From positions 1 through 5,329 of the forward strand of contig CALMLJ010000249.1 in assembly GCA_937868025.1 (NCBI GenBank): a DNA stretch of 5,329 bases, in the 5' to 3' direction. Position numbers and translations under genes: made by a program. This DNA is from an uncultured Acidimicrobiaceae bacterium (GTDB lineage Bacteria; Actinomycetota; Acidimicrobiia; Acidimicrobiales; Microtrichaceae). This document shows, in pieces, positions 5,285 to 5,329 of the stretch (position 1 is the first letter of the stretch; every line of letters starts with the position of its first letter). The notes under the pieces are model-generated. The model searched no databases. It saw only the letters and a list, made by a program, of their open reading frames with translations, and was not told where the DNA came from.

Positions 5285-5329
5285 CCCTCTCAAGGTGGCG
5301 GCACGGGTTCGAATCCCGTTGGGGGTACA
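5285..5329 (+). pseudogene. 3' half of tRNA-Glu(CTC); candidate attachment site
   Basis: Reading rightward: anticodon loop CTCTCAA (5287-5293, anticodon CTC for Glu at 5289-5291), 3' anticodon stem GGTGG (5294-5298), four-base variable loop CGGC, T stem ACGGG (5303-5307), T loop TTCGAAT (5308-5314), T stem CCCGT (5315-5319), 3' acceptor strand TGGGGGT (5320-5326) and discriminator A5327. The 5' half is absent. The bases before the loop (AATCC, 5282-5286) pair with only two positions of GGTGG, and no D arm or 5' acceptor strand such as GCCCCCA occurs in the preceding 31 bp or elsewhere in the window. The match to a tRNA therefore starts at the edge of the anticodon loop, where many tyrosine recombinases cross over. 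It cannot fold into a working tRNA. The Glu assignment follows from the anticodon and the short variable loop. Confidence 0.8.

Noticed and set aside
5228..5329. A full tRNA with AACCCCA (5229-5235) as its 5' acceptor strand.
   Set aside because: It would span about 99 bases for a tRNA with a four-base variable loop, contains an A-G mismatch in the acceptor stem, lacks the conserved T at position 8 and any D arm, and leaves the anticodon stem unpaired.
5137..5329. A group I intron interrupting the tRNA in the anticodon region.
   Set aside because: The matching 5' exon (acceptor, D arm, 5' anticodon stem) is not found anywhere upstream in the window, and the preceding sequence codes for a protein frame and hairpins, with no intron core recognised.
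1..5329. CRISPR arrays, insertion sequences, transposases or toxin-antitoxin genes.
   Set aside because: No regularly spaced direct repeats, terminal inverted repeats with target duplications, or matching protein motifs were seen.

Overview
The window is high-GC DNA (roughly two thirds or more G+C by eye) with mostly G/C third codon positions, a four-base stop/start overlap, GTG starts and a candidate leaderless small gene. This points to an actinobacterium-like host. A poly-threonine spacer in a membrane protein and the overall style would fit Acidimicrobiia (Ilumatobacter-like), but that placement is an inference from style and not a measured result.

Layout. Positions 1-92 hold the possible last codons of an upstream gene, then a good ribosome binding site. 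Positions 93-4480 are one compact three-gene operon on the + strand: a MoxR-family AAA+ ATPase (93-1106), a DUF58 protein with two N-terminal membrane segments (1110-2255), and a large TgpA-like membrane protein carrying a transglutaminase-fold domain (2252-4480). The genes are 3 bp apart or overlap by 4 bp, so they are almost certainly cotranscribed and translationally coupled. In this widespread gene set the ATPase is thought to act as a chaperone or remodeller for the DUF58 protein and the membrane-anchored transglutaminase-like protein at the cell envelope. Here the third partner has lost two of the three catalytic triad residues (Cys to Pro, His to Ser, with Asp kept). The complex therefore seems to be built around a pseudoenzyme.

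Positions 4481-4797 contain no convincing gene, only inverted repeats and a promoter-like stretch. A small orphan gene of 112 codons (4798-5136) follows, apparently read from a leaderless promoter. Positions 5137-5284 contain three consecutive palindromes or hairpins and no gene.

The window ends with the 3' half of a tRNA-Glu(CTC): anticodon loop, 3' anticodon stem, variable loop, T arm, 3' acceptor strand and discriminator base. The 5' half (acceptor 5' strand, D arm, 5' anticodon stem) is missing and replaced by unrelated DNA. A tRNA cut at the anticodon loop is the classic footprint of a tyrosine-recombinase attachment site. The right edge of the window is therefore a candidate boundary of an integrated element, or the scar of one. 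No integrase is visible here.
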